Positions 27,541 to 35,524 of a stretch of DNA of 35,877 nt are shown here, one piece after another. The position numbers were made by a program, and so were the translations under genes. This DNA is from Cyanobacteriota bacterium (GTDB taxonomy: Bacteria > Cyanobacteriota > Cyanobacteriia > PCC-6307 > Cyanobiaceae). The stretch spans positions 1 through 35,877 of the forward strand of contig JAPLIB010000039.1 in the NCBI GenBank assembly GCA_026389335.1. The letters run 5' to 3'. The notes under the pieces are model-generated. The model searched no databases and was not told where the DNA came from. It was given only the letters and a program-made list of their open reading frames with translations. Within the stretch, counting starts at the first letter, position 1. The number at the start of each line of letters is the position of its first letter.

Positions 27541-29961
27541 ATGGCCGCCACCCTCACCGGCAGCGCCCCACTGCCGACCAGCTCCCTGGCCCAGTCGATG
27601 CGTCGGCACCTGTTCTCGAGCCAGGCCAAGTCGCCGTCGCTGGCCACCAGCCACGACCACTACCTCTGCCTGGCCCTGGCCGTGCGTGATCGGCTGCTGA
27701 CCAGCTGGGTGGATACGGCCGAGACCTACACGCGCCAACACGTACGCACCGCCGTTTATCTCTCGGCTGAGTATCTGCTCGGGCCCCATCTGGAGAACAA
27801 CCTGGGCAGCCTGGGACTGCGCCAGGAGGCCGAGGCGGCCTGCAGCGAGCTGGGGCTTTCGCTGGAGGAGCTGCTGGCTCAGGAGCCCGAACCGGGCCTG
27901 GGCAATGGCGGCCTGGGGCGGCTGGCGGCCTGCTTCCAGGAATCGATGGCCACCCTGGAACTGCCGGCGATTGGCTACGGCATCCGCTATGAGTTCGGCA
28001 TCTTCCGCCAGCAGATTGGGCCTGCGGGTCAGATGGAGAGCACCGATCCCTGGCTGGCCCAAGGCAATCCCTGGGAGCTGATCCGACCGGAGTGGCGTTA
28101 CCCGGTGCAGATCGGCGGTCAGACCGTGATCGGCGTCGCCCATGACACGCCGATCCTGGGCTATGGGGTGCACACCGCCAACACGCTGCGGCTCTGGTCA
28201 GCCCAGGCTCCCGACGCCTTTGACTTCGCCTCTTTCAACGCCGGCGACTACACCCGCGCCGTGCTGCAGAAGGTGCAATCCGAAACGCTCTCGAAGGTGC
28301 TCTATCCCAACGACGAGCTTGAGCAGGGCAAACGCCTGCGGCTCAGTCAGCAGATTTTCTTCGTGTCCTGCTCCCTGCAGGACATGTTCCGGATCCTCCT
28401 GGGTCAGGGTCTGCCGGTGACGGATTTTCACCGCAAGTACGCCGTTCAGCTCAACGACACCCATCCCGCCATCGCCGTGGCGGAACTGATGCGCCTGCTG
28501 ATCGATGAACATGGCGTTGACTGGGACACGGCCTGGACAATCACCACCGCCACGATCAGCTACACCAACCACACCCTGCTGCCGGAAGCCCTGGAGTGCT
28601 GGAGTCTGGGGCTGTTCCAGCAGCTGCTGCCCCGCCAGCTGGAGATCATCTACGAGATCAACTCCCGCTTCCTGCGCATGATGCGCCTCAAATATCCGGG
28701 GCGGCCGGAGTTGCTTCAAAAGCTTTCGCTGATCCAGGAGGGGCCTGAGCGCAAGGTGCGCATGGCCCACCTGGCGATTGTCGGTAGCCATCAGGTGAAT
28801 GGTGTGGCCGAGTTGCACAGCGAGCTGCTGGTGAAGAACCTCTTCCATGATTTCGCCGCGATCTGGCCGGAACGGTTCAGCAATGTCACCAATGGCGTCA
28901 CGCCGCGCCGCTGGCTTTCGGTGGCCAACTTGCCGCTCTCCGCGCTGCTCGATGAGACGATCGGCAACGGTTGGCGACGGGATCTCGACCAGCTCAGCAA
29001 GCTCGAGCCCCTGGCCGGCGACGCCAGCTTCCTGGAGCGCTGGCATGGGGTGCGGGAGCAGGCCAAGCAACGGCTGGCCAGCACGATTCACGCCCAGGCC
29101 GGGGTGCTGGTGGATCCGGCCTCCCTGTTCGATGTGCAGGTGAAACGCATCCATGAATACAAGCGTCAGCACCTGGCAGCTCTCCAAATTGTTGAGCGCT
29201 ATCTGCGCATTCGCGCCGGCGAGGATCTGCCACCACGCACGGTGATCTTCGGTGGCAAGGCGGCCCCCGGTTACGCCATGGCCAAGCTGATCATTCGTCT
29301 GATCGTCGGTATCGCCGAGATTGTCAACATCGATCCGGCCATGGACGGCCGCCTGCGGGTGGTGTTCCTGCCCAACTTCAGCGTCAAGCTGGGACAACGC
29401 ATCTACCCGGCGGTGGATCTCTCCGAGCAGATCTCCACCGCCGGCATGGAGGCCTCCGGCACCGGCAACATGAAGATGAGCCTCAATGGCGCGCTCACGA
29501 TCGGCACCCTCGATGGCGCCAACATCGAAATCCGCGACCGGGTGGGTCACGACAACTTCTTCCTGTTCGGCCATACCGCCGAGCAGCTGGCCTCGATCAA
29601 CCGCAACGGCTACCACCCGATGCCCTGGCTGGAGAATGACCCGATGACGCGGGAGGCGATTGAGCTGATCGGCTCGGGACACTTCAGTGAAGGTGATCGC
29701 GACCTGTTCCATCCGCTGCTGGCCAACCTCTGCAGCAGCGATCCGTTCCGGGTGATGGCCGACATCGGCGATTACCGCCGCGCCCAGAACGACGTGGACG
29801 CCGCCTGGCGGGATCCGCAGCGCTGGCGCACGATGTCGGTGCTGAATACGGCCCGCTGCGGCTTCTTCAGCAGCGATCGCTCGATCCGCGAGTACGCCGA
29901 GCGGATCTGGAAGGTACAGCCCGTGCCCGTGCAAGCGTGCAGTGTGGTTCCCAGTGCGTGA
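27541..29961 (+). CDS. glgP: Glycogen phosphorylase
   Basis: GlgP releases glucose 1-phosphate from glycogen ends. The 806-residue product has VYLSAEYLLGPHLENNL near 78-94, GLGNGGLGRLAACFQESMATL, AVQLNDTHPAIAVAELMRLL, NVTNGVTPRRWL, FDVQVKRIHEYKRQHL and the PLP site EASGTGNMKMSLNGALTIGT, with the PLP lysine around residue 645, then LDGANIEI. Length and motifs are normal for bacterial enzymes. It is an odd neighbour: it lies between transglutaminase and DUF2126 genes that normally form one unit, 135 bases after one and 10 before the other, all on the same strand. Confidence 0.96.
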   Translation: MAATLTGSAPLPTSSLAQSMRRHLFSSQAKSPSLATSHDHYLCLALAVRDRLLTSWVDTAETYTRQHVRTAVYLSAEYLLGPHLENNLGSLGLRQEAEAACSELGLSLEELLAQEPEPGLGNGGLGRLAACFQESMATLELPAIGYGIRYEFGIFRQQIGPAGQMESTDPWLAQGNPWELIRPEWRYPVQIGGQTVIGVAHDTPILGYGVHTANTLRLWSAQAPDAFDFASFNAGDYTRAVLQKVQSETLSKVLYPNDELEQGKRLRLSQQIFFVSCSLQDMFRILLGQGLPVTDFHRKYAVQLNDTHPAIAVAELMRLLIDEHGVDWDTAWTITTATISYTNHTLLPEALECWSLGLFQQLLPRQLEIIYEINSRFLRMMRLKYPGRPELLQKLSLIQEGPERKVRMAHLAIVGSHQVNGVAELHSELLVKNLFHDFAAIWPERFSNVTNGVTPRRWLSVANLPLSALLDETIGNGWRRDLDQLSKLEPLAGDASFLERWHGVREQAKQRLASTIHAQAGVLVDPASLFDVQVKRIHEYKRQHLAALQIVERYLRIRAGEDLPPRTVIFGGKAAPGYAMAKLIIRLIVGIAEIVNIDPAMDGRLRVVFLPNFSVKLGQRIYPAVDLSEQISTAGMEASGTGNMKMSLNGALTIGTLDGANIEIRDRVGHDNFFLFGHTAEQLASINRNGYHPMPWLENDPMTREAIELIGSGHFSEGDRDLFHPLLANLCSSDPFRVMADIGDYRRAQNDVDAAWRDPQRWRTMSVLNTARCGFFSSDRSIREYAERIWKVQPVPVQACSVVPSA

Positions 29962-29971
29962 ACCCTGGACG

Positions 29972-32056
29972 ATGACCTGGATGGAATCCGCAGCCCGGGC
30001 CGCCGAAGCTCGGCTGATCAAGGCCGGCATCCAGCTGACCCTCGGCGGTGAGCCCACCTTCGTGCCGCTCGAGCCCGAGGGGGCCGAGTGGAGCGTCACC
30101 GCCGACGGCCCCACCAAGCTGCCGATCGCCCGTCGCCTCGGCCAGGAGCTGCAGCTGAGTGCCTGGCCCGGCAGCACGATGCTGTACTGCCCTGGTAAGC
30201 GTTATGACGGCGAGGTGAATCCCCGCTGGGCCCTGCGCCTGATCACCGGGCGGCAGGGCCGCCCGCCGGTGCGCTGGCCCAGGCCCTGCCAGCCGGGGCT
30301 GAGCGGCCAGCAACTGGCGGGTGATCAAGGCGGGGCCTGGCTGGCGAAGCTCGGCCAGCGCCTGGGGATCGAGCTTGAACCGCTGCCCCTGCGCGATCCC
30401 CTCGATGGCGAGCGGCGGATCTGGGCTGTGCCGTTGAGCTCCGATCCCGATGAGGTCAGCGATCCTGAGAATGACGGCGATCCGGCGCGGCGCTTGATCC
30501 CCTGGCGGCCGGCGGCCTGGCCCCTGGAGGAGGCGTTGCGGGAGCTCAGCGGTGCCCCGGGACCGGCCGGCCTGCGTCTGCCGCTGGAGCACATGCCCGC
30601 GGCACTGCCGCGCCAGGTGCTCACCCTGGAAATCGGCGCCGACGGTTGGGAGCTGTTTCTGCCGCCCCTCACCCGCCGCCCGCTGGAAACGCTGCTGCAG
30701 GCCGTGGCCGACAGCCTCGACGACCTGGCGGCGCCGAGGCTCAGCGGTGTGCTGCCGGTGGATGCCGATGGCCACTGGCAGGTGCTGGGGCTGACGGCCG
30801 ATCCCGGCGTGCTTGAGATCAACCTGCCGATCTGCCATGGCTGGGCCGATTACCACGGCTGGATGACCCTGCTGGAGCAGGCCGGCGCTGCGCAGGGCCT
30901 GCGCAGCTGGAAGGCGGCGGCCGGCGGCCGCCAGGAGAGCACCGGCGGCGGCAACCACCTGCTCTGGGGTGGACCAGACCTGGCCCACCATCCCTTCTTC
31001 AGCCGGCCGGCCTGGCTGGTGGGAATCCTGCGCTACTGGCAGCACCACCCCGCCCTCAGCTACCTGTTCAGCGGTCCCGGTGTGGGTCCTTCCTCCCAGG
31101 CGCCGCGGCCCGATGAGGCCGCCGGCTCGATCTTTGATCTGGAGCTGGCCTACCGGGCCATCGAACAAGCCGACGACGGCCGCAGCCCCGACGACCCCCG
31201 CGGCGACCATCGAAGCCTGATCGGCGAAACCCTGCGCCATCTGCACGCCGATCGCAGCGGCAACAACCATCGCTGCGAGATCAGCTTCGACAAGTTCTGG
31301 AATCCCGGTGCCCCCGCCGGCTGCCTGGGTCTGGTGGAGTTCCGGGCCCTGGAAAGCCTGCCCCAGGTGGGCTGGAGCAGCGCCATCGCCCTGCTCTGGA
31401 GCAGCCTCGCCGCCCACCTGCTGGAGCCCGCCCACCGCCCCAGCGCCCTGCGGGACTGGGGCCCGGAGCTGCACGACCGCCTGCTGCTGCCCAGCCAGTT
31501 GTGGGCGGATCTGGAGGCGATTCTGGCCGAGCTGGCGGCTGCCGGTTTGCCGCTGGATCCCACCCCCTACCGGCAGATCTGGGAGTGGCGCTTCCCGCCT
31601 CTGCTCGAGTGGCAACAGGATGCCGATGGGGTGGTGCTGAGGCCAGCCCTGGAGCCCTGGCCCCTGATCTGCGATACGCCCGTGCAGGGCGGCTTCACCA
31701 GCCGCTTCATTGATGGCTCCCTGCGGCGCTTGGAGGTGAACGTCAGCGAGGCCTTCCGCCAGCACGGCAGCCTGCTGCTCAATGGACGCCCCCTGCCCCT
31801 GCAGGGCCCGACCCTGGCGGTGCGCTACCGGCATCTGCGGCTGTATCCCTGCCTGCATCCCGCGATCGCGCCCCAGGTGCCGCTGCAGCTGGAGATCCGT
31901 ACCGCCAACGGCTGCAGCCGCTTTCAGCTGGAGGAGCAGGACCTGGCCTTCAGGGCCGTGGAGCCCGATTCCCCAGACTGGCCCAGCTCGGTGGGACCGG
32001 CCTGGGCCGGTCGTCAGCGCCCTGGCGATGTGACCCTCGATCTGCGGCTGGAGTGA
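29972..32056 (+). CDS. DUF2126 protein, transglutaminase-associated
   Basis: A 694-residue protein. It starts with IQLTLGGEPTFVPLEPEGAEWS, the recognisable DUF2126 beginning, and has LEINLPICHGWADYHGWMTLLEQA, STGGGNHLLWGG, HPALSYLFSGPGVGPSSQAPR, CEISFDKFWNPGAPAG, LGLVEFRALES and FTSRFIDGSLRRLEVNVSEAF. DUF2126 is usually the C-terminal half of a protein of over 1000 residues with a transglutaminase N-terminal half; here the two are separate genes. Its fold is thought to be glutamine-synthetase-like, with amidoligase activity, but the substrate is unknown. The ATG at 29972 was taken; 29981 is also possible. It lies 10 bases after glgP and probably shares its transcript. Confidence 0.85.
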   Translation: MTWMESAARAAEARLIKAGIQLTLGGEPTFVPLEPEGAEWSVTADGPTKLPIARRLGQELQLSAWPGSTMLYCPGKRYDGEVNPRWALRLITGRQGRPPVRWPRPCQPGLSGQQLAGDQGGAWLAKLGQRLGIELEPLPLRDPLDGERRIWAVPLSSDPDEVSDPENDGDPARRLIPWRPAAWPLEEALRELSGAPGPAGLRLPLEHMPAALPRQVLTLEIGADGWELFLPPLTRRPLETLLQAVADSLDDLAAPRLSGVLPVDADGHWQVLGLTADPGVLEINLPICHGWADYHGWMTLLEQAGAAQGLRSWKAAAGGRQESTGGGNHLLWGGPDLAHHPFFSRPAWLVGILRYWQHHPALSYLFSGPGVGPSSQAPRPDEAAGSIFDLELAYRAIEQADDGRSPDDPRGDHRSLIGETLRHLHADRSGNNHRCEISFDKFWNPGAPAGCLGLVEFRALESLPQVGWSSAIALLWSSLAAHLLEPAHRPSALRDWGPELHDRLLLPSQLWADLEAILAELAAAGLPLDPTPYRQIWEWRFPPLLEWQQDADGVVLRPALEPWPLICDTPVQGGFTSRFIDGSLRRLEVNVSEAFRQHGSLLLNGRPLPLQGPTLAVRYRHLRLYPCLHPAIAPQVPLQLEIRTANGCSRFQLEEQDLAFRAVEPDSPDWPSSVGPAWAGRQRPGDVTLDLRLE

Positions 32057-32134
32057 GCGGCCAACTCTGAACTCGGCGCTTTGGATGGCCGCCTGGCAAA
32101 GGTACCGAGGACGGGTCGCACAGACCACGGTTGG

Positions 32135-32154
32135 CCCCGCGGTCGGGCGCGGGG
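32135..32154. terminator. GC hairpin between convergent genes
   Basis: CCCCGC (32135-32140) and GCGGGG (32149-32154) form a 6-bp GC stem with an 8-base loop, in the 141 bases between the ends of the DUF2126 and cupin genes. There is no T-run; it is a possible shared transcript end. Confidence 0.35.
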
Positions 32155-32197
32155 TTGGAGCCGCCTTGCCGATCTGCCCTTGCGGAGCCGCCAACCC

Positions 32198-32674
32198 TTA
32201 CCAGCGGACGCCGTGCAGCTTGGGCAGGGGAGCCGTGCGGAACGTGGTGGCGAACAGGCGCGGGATGCGGCGGCTGTTGTAGACACGGAACTCCCGCATC
32301 ACATCGGCACCCGGCTGCCGCACGGCCTGATTGAGCACCACCGAGCCGTCGGGATCGGAGACGGAACGGTGGAAGGTTCCTGGGGGGATGCGCAGGATGT
32401 CGCCACCGGTTTCGAGCCGGACAATGTGATACGGATAATTCCAGCCGAGATTCACCAGATAAAAGGTGCGGCCACCGTGCAGGGCCAGCAGATTGTCTTC
32501 CTGGTGGGGATGCAGATAGAACTGCCAGGCGCCGGTTTTCTCTTCATCGGGGGGGCTGATGGCGGGGCCGCTGTGGATCACCAGATCGCGGGCATTGGAC
32601 GTGGCGACGGTGATATCGAAGAAACGAACAGCCGGGGTATCGCGGAACTTTTCGTACGGCACCAGCTCAAACAT
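32198..32674 (-). CDS. Cupin-like protein
   Basis: The 158-residue form starts MFELVPYEKFRDTPAVRFFD. The core GAWQFYLHPHQEDNLLALHG, GRTFYLVNLGW and ILRIPPGTFHRSVSDPDGSVVLNQAVR has the cupin layout, with His in HPHQED and in GTFHRS that could hold a metal ion, as in small cupins acting on sugars or as sensors. The frame continues upstream to 32743 (MTRSLPSRE) and 32812, but that stretch is low-complexity, so I prefer the ATG at 32674; no strong Shine-Dalgarno decides it. The ligand is unknown. Divergent from the CsgG-family gene. Confidence 0.7.
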   Translation of the reverse strand: MFELVPYEKFRDTPAVRFFDITVATSNARDLVIHSGPAISPPDEEKTGAWQFYLHPHQEDNLLALHGGRTFYLVNLGWNYPYHIVRLETGGDILRIPPGTFHRSVSDPDGSVVLNQAVRQPGADVMREFRVYNSRRIPRLFATTFRTAPLPKLHGVRW

Positions 32675-33000
32675 CGGCGTCTGGCGGGACGCCTTGGGTC
32701 GGCTGGTCTGCAGCGGTTCGCGGCTGGGGAGGCTTCTGGTCATGGCGGCAGCTGCGGAGGGGCAGCGCTGGGCTTGGGGATGAACCAGTGAACCGAACAT
32801 CGCGCGGGGCAACCGTCGAGCTGGTTACCGAATCGCCCTGTCGGTGGTCCACTTCGTCGACTGGTGAGCGTCGGTCGCAGCTGTCCTGCCTCCCTCGATC
32901 GCCATGCCCCCAGTTCCCTGTCGGCGGTGTCCGGCCAGGGGCCTCGCCCCATGGGCGCGATTCTGATTGCTTGAATGAAGGTCCAAGATCAGGCGATCCG

Positions 33001-33858
33001 ATGCAGAAGCAGCCCATCACGCCTCGTCTCCTGGGTCTGGTGCTGGCCGGCCTGCTGGCCCCGCTGCCCACCGCCTTCGCCCAGGTCGGCGGCCAGGGTG
33101 GATACCCCCTCAGGCCCACGGTTTCCGTGCCCGATTTCAAGAACACCGTCACCCAGTCCACCTGGTGGTGGCAGGGGCCGGTGGCGACCGATCTGGCGGC
33201 GGTGCTGGCCAATGAACTGCAGGCCACCGGCAGCCTGCAGGTGGTGGAACGCAGCAACGTCGGCGCCGTACTGAGCGAGCAGGAACTGACCGAGCTGGGC
33301 ATCGTGCGCCAGGGCCCGAATGCCGCCCGCAAGGGCCAGATGACCGGCGCCCGCTTCATCGTGCTGGGCACGGTGACCTCCTACGACTCCAACGTGGAGG
33401 CGAAGAGCAGCGGCAGCAACTTCGGCCTGATGGGCTTCGGCACCAACCAGCAGCAGCTCGAAACCAAGGACTACGTGGCGATCGACATCCGCGTGGTGGA
33501 CAGCAGCACTGGTGAGGTGGTGGGCGCCCGCACGGTGGAGGGTCGGGCCAGCAACGTGGCCGAGGCGAAACAGCAGGGGGTGAGCCTGCTGCCCCTGGCG
33601 GGGGCCGCGCTGCTGTTGGCGCCGAACATGGGTCGCACCGGCCAGGTGCTCACCGGCGCCGCCGGCACCCTCAACTTCGGCAACAGCAGCTCCCAGGCCC
33701 AGCGCACGCCGGCCGCCAAGGCGATTCGGGCTGCCTTAAGCGAGGCCTCCGAGTACGTGAGCTGCGTGCTGGTGCCCCAGGGGGACTGCCTCGCCCGCTT
33801 CGCCGCCAAAGACCAGTTGCGCCGCGAGCGTAATCAGGGGGTGCTGAAGCTGGACTGA
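33001..33858 (+). CDS. CsgG/HfaB-family secreted protein
   Basis: A 285-residue exported protein with signal peptide LLGLVLAGLLAPLPTAFA and cleavage before QVGG. The body matches the CsgG pattern: VSVPDFKN, LANELQATGSLQVVERSNVGAVLSEQEL (in parts), GARFIVLGTVTSYDSN, VAIDIRVVDSSTGEVVGARTVEG. E. coli CsgG is an outer-membrane lipoprotein secretion pore for curli, but this protein has no lipobox Cys, so it is more likely a periplasmic or differently anchored relative. Two Cys near the end (SCVLVPQGDC) may pair. No curli genes are nearby. The ATG at 33001 was chosen as it gives the signal peptide. Confidence 0.8.
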   Translation: MQKQPITPRLLGLVLAGLLAPLPTAFAQVGGQGGYPLRPTVSVPDFKNTVTQSTWWWQGPVATDLAAVLANELQATGSLQVVERSNVGAVLSEQELTELGIVRQGPNAARKGQMTGARFIVLGTVTSYDSNVEAKSSGSNFGLMGFGTNQQQLETKDYVAIDIRVVDSSTGEVVGARTVEGRASNVAEAKQQGVSLLPLAGAALLLAPNMGRTGQVLTGAAGTLNFGNSSSQAQRTPAAKAIRAALSEASEYVSCVLVPQGDCLARFAAKDQLRRERNQGVLKLD

Positions 33859-33952
33859 GCTCCGCCGGCAGGTCCTGCGAACCAGGCCGGCGCCGCGCTT
33901 TCCAGAGCGGGAGATCTGAGTTGATTCATTGCTGAGACTGAAGCAGACTCCA

Positions 33953-34195
33953 ATGAAATCCGAGCTTGGTGAGCGTCGAATTCTTGTATTCGTTCAGGGG
34001 TCGAAGTGGCTCATCTTCAAGATCGAGCTTGCGGAACTCTCGGAATCAGATCTAATCCTGTTGGTATCGCAGGCCTGGGCCCGCTGCGATGCCCCCTACC
34101 CCCGGCTGGTAGTTCTGACCCAGACTGGTGTAAGGAATGCCAGCCAGTACCAGGACGTTGATCCTGGCTCGGCAGGAGGTGGTGGGCAATCCTGA
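33953..34195 (+). CDS. Small hypothetical protein
   Basis: An 80-residue open frame, MKSELGERRILVFVQGSKWL followed by IFKIELAELSESDLILLVSQ. The first 50 residues look like a real amphipathic protein segment, but the end is Gly-Ser rich and unlike a gene. No Shine-Dalgarno and no known family. It lies between the CsgG gene and the RiPP precursor cassettes and may be a remnant. Confidence 0.3.
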   Translation: MKSELGERRILVFVQGSKWLIFKIELAELSESDLILLVSQAWARCDAPYPRLVVLTQTGVRNASQYQDVDPGSAGGGGQS

Positions 34196-34333
34196 AACGG
34201 TGGTAGAGCATCCCATCAGTCCTAAAGGCAGGTGCTTCAAGCGAGGGCGGAAGCCGCATCTGCCGGAAGCAGTGGCGGCTTGAGAGTGGTGTTGGAGGGT
34301 AGGGAAAGGAGGCTGGGAGTGGCTTTGGGTGGT

Positions 34334-34370
34334 GGCTTGCATGGGTGATGGCTTGCATGGGTGACGGCTT
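34334..34370 (+). repeat. 16-bp tandem repeat
   Basis: GGCTTGCATGGGTGAT (34334-34349) is followed directly by GGCTTGCATGGGTGAC (34350-34365) and a partial third copy GGCTT. It is absent from the other two cassettes, so it arose after duplication. Confidence 0.85.
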
Positions 34371-34404
34371 ACTGGGAGCGTTTATTAGGAAGTGCTGAGG
34401 GATG

Positions 34405-34433
34405 CTGACGGGGGGGAGTAGATCGGTTATAAA
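34405..34433 (+). promoter_or_regulatory. Promoter of the intact RiPP precursor
   Basis: CTGACG at 34405 and TATAAA at 34428 are 17 bases apart, a good sigma70-type pair. A start near 34440 leaves a leader of about 20 bases. The 5' leader (TTTCTTTCACTCTTTTGAT) has no Shine-Dalgarno. Confidence 0.7.
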
Positions 34434-34459
34434 AGAGCAGTTTCTTTCACTCTTTTGAT

Positions 34460-34741
34460 ATGTCAGAAGAACAGCTCTCAGCCTTGCTTGCAAAGCTCAG
34501 GGATGATGCTGGTCTCAGGGAGAAGCTTCAGGGCATTGAAGGCCTTGATGCTCTTGTAGCAATTGCTAAGGAGGCAGGCTTTGATGATGTTAGCCAAGCA
34601 GATTGGATGAAGTACCAGGTAAGTCAGAGCCAAGAGCTCAGCGATGAGGAGCTGGAGAGTGTGGCTGGCGGGGCTGCGAGCCACAGCACATGCTATATAA
34701 TTGGAAGTGTACATGCTTACGGAATCTGTCGTAGATTTTAG
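34460..34741 (+). CDS. Nif11-leader RiPP precursor, prochlorosin type
   Basis: A 93-residue precursor. The leader starts MSEEQLSALLAKLRDDAGLR, continues with the Nif11-like helix and IAKEAGFDDVSQADW, and ends in ELSDEELESVAGG, a double-glycine site cut by a C39 peptidase transporter. The core after the Gly-Gly has 22 residues, with Ser3, Ser5, Thr6, Cys7, Ser12 and Cys19 (counted from Ala1). Ser or Thr can be dehydrated and joined to the two Cys, so this is a plausible lanthipeptide of the prochlorosin kind, made by one promiscuous LanM enzyme encoded elsewhere. No such enzyme is in the window. Other Nif11-based modifications are possible. An intrinsic terminator follows. Confidence 0.85.
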   Translation: MSEEQLSALLAKLRDDAGLREKLQGIEGLDALVAIAKEAGFDDVSQADWMKYQVSQSQELSDEELESVAGGAASHSTCYIIGSVHAYGICRRF

Positions 34742-34792
34742 AATGAGCGGATATTGACTCTATGATTAGATAATGGATCATATCTCAGTCAG

Positions 34793-34818
34793 GCCCTTGC
34801 TGCCACAGGGGCTTTTGC
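34793..34818 (+). terminator. Intrinsic terminator after precursor copy 1
   Basis: GCCCTTG (34793-34799) and CAGGGGC (34806-34812) form a 7-bp stem with one G-T pair and loop CTGCCA, followed by TTTTG. It lies about 50 bases past the stop. Confidence 0.7.
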
Positions 34819-34930
34819 TTCTTCAATCAAGTCCAAATCAACCCAAGCGGCTTCCAATACCTGGCACCCATGAAACTACAGAGGTGTAGCCCTTAGGGTG
34901 CCCTTGGAGCAGAAGGGACGTACGTGGAGT

Positions 34931-35041
34931 GGATTGGGTGGTGGTTTTTTGCTTGGAGGGTTTTATGAGGAAGTGCTGAGGGATGCTGACGGGGGGAACG
35001 AAGGTGGGGTATAAAGGGAGTAGGTATTTCACTTTCTGGAC
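34931..35041 (+). repeat. Upstream block of RiPP cassette, copy 2
   Basis: Same order of elements as copy 1 without the tandem repeat: ATTGGGTGGTGG, TTTTATGAGGAAGTGCTGAG, GGATGCTGACGGGGGG, TATAAA, and TATTTCACTTTCTGGAC before ATG. Confidence 0.8.
34986..35015 (+). promoter_or_regulatory. Promoter of precursor copy 2
   Basis: CTGACG (34986-34991) and TATAAA (35010-35015) are 18 bases apart. The boxes are as good as in copy 1, so the gene is probably still transcribed although its leader carries a stop codon. Confidence 0.65.
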
Positions 35042-35293
35042 ATGTCAGAAGAATAGCTCAAAGCATTCCTGGAAGCCGTCAAGGCAGATGCGGGTCTTCA
35101 GGAAAAACTTAATGCAGCAGCGGATGCTGATGCTGTTGTGGCGATTGCCAAGGAGGTGGGATTTATGATTTCTGCAGATGAACTTCAGCGGGCTCAGGCA
35201 GTAGGGGAGGAGCTAAGCGATGAGGAGCTTGCTGGGGTGGCTGGGGGCGCGAATTCTGCAGCGCGTTGGATTCAAGGCGGCAATGTCTGCTAA
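35042..35293 (+). pseudogene. Nif11-leader RiPP precursor copy 2 with amber codon 5
   Basis: From the ATG at 35042 the frame reads MSEE, TAG (35054-35056), then LKAFLEAVKADAGLQEKLNA and on through AVVAIAKEVGFMISADEL, EELSDEELAGVAGG, and the core ANSAARWIQGGNVC before TAA. It is a complete prochlorosin-type precursor except for TAG where relatives have CAG (MSEEQLKAF). The core has one Ser and one Cys, enough for a single large ring. Inside the gene AAGGAGG lies 8 bases before ATG 35165, so a shortened 42-residue product that keeps the end of the leader and the whole core could still be made. Confidence 0.85.
35165..35293 (+). CDS. Possible internally started RiPP precursor (short leader)
   Basis: The ATG at 35165 is in frame with the broken precursor, and AGGAGG stands 8 bases ahead of it, the best Shine-Dalgarno in this region; the normal precursor starts have none. 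The 42-residue product, MISADELQRAQAVGEELSDE followed by ELAGVAGG and the core, keeps the part of the leader nearest the cleavage site. The sequence may be accidental, because the codons for AKEVG spell the same bases in copy 1. Whether a modifying enzyme accepts the short leader is unknown. Confidence 0.3.
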   Translation: MISADELQRAQAVGEELSDEELAGVAGGANSAARWIQGGNVC

Positions 35294-35326
35294 CCCCTTT
35301 CCCTAATCCTATAATCCTATCCCAAA

Positions 35327-35351
35327 GCCCCTGCCACTTCAGGGGCTTTTT
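35327..35351 (+). terminator. Intrinsic terminator after precursor copy 2
   Basis: GCCCCTG (35327-35333) and CAGGGGC (35340-35346) form a perfect 7-bp stem with loop CCACTT, flanked by AAA before and TTTTT after. It corresponds to the terminator of copy 1, so the duplicated unit includes the 3' side; CCAATACCTGGCACC occurs downstream of both. Confidence 0.8.
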
Positions 35352-35466
35352 ATTGCTTCAATAATTCCCAAAGCACCAAAAATGCACTCCAATACCTGGC
35401 ACCATCTCCCACATCAACCGCAGATATTGAGCCGCTTTTGCTGTCAAAACAAGCCTCAAATATTTT

Positions 35467-35496
35467 CACTCACAGCAGGAGGTAGCGGTGTGAGTG
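35467..35496. repeat. Short inverted repeat between cassettes 2 and 3
   Basis: CACTCACA (35467-35474) pairs with TGTGAGTG (35489-35496) around 14 bases that contain GGAGG. It has no T-run and no known role. Confidence 0.4.
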
Positions 35497-35524
35497 TCCT
35501 CTTGGAGGGGTAGGGGAAGGACTG

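Larger units (their letters stand above)
34321..34459 (+). repeat. Upstream block of RiPP cassette, copy 1
   Basis: This block shares with two later copies the order TTGGGTGGTGG, then TTTAT.AGGAAG, TGAGGGATGCTGA, a G-run, the TATAA box and TTTCA...TGGATATGTCAGAAGA. In this copy the block is lengthened by a 16-base tandem repeat. The shared sequence begins well before the promoter, so it is a duplicated unit, not just a convergent promoter. Confidence 0.8.

Noticed and set aside
26461-28173. A 570-codon minus-strand frame across three plus-strand genes
   Set aside because: It crosses the alpha-E, transglutaminase and glgP genes, which all carry catalytic motifs, so it is a shadow.
29867-32194. 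A 775-codon minus-strand frame opposite the DUF2126 gene
   Set aside because: Antisense shadow, rich in Gln/Gly/Ala, without motifs; the plus strand has family motifs over its full length.
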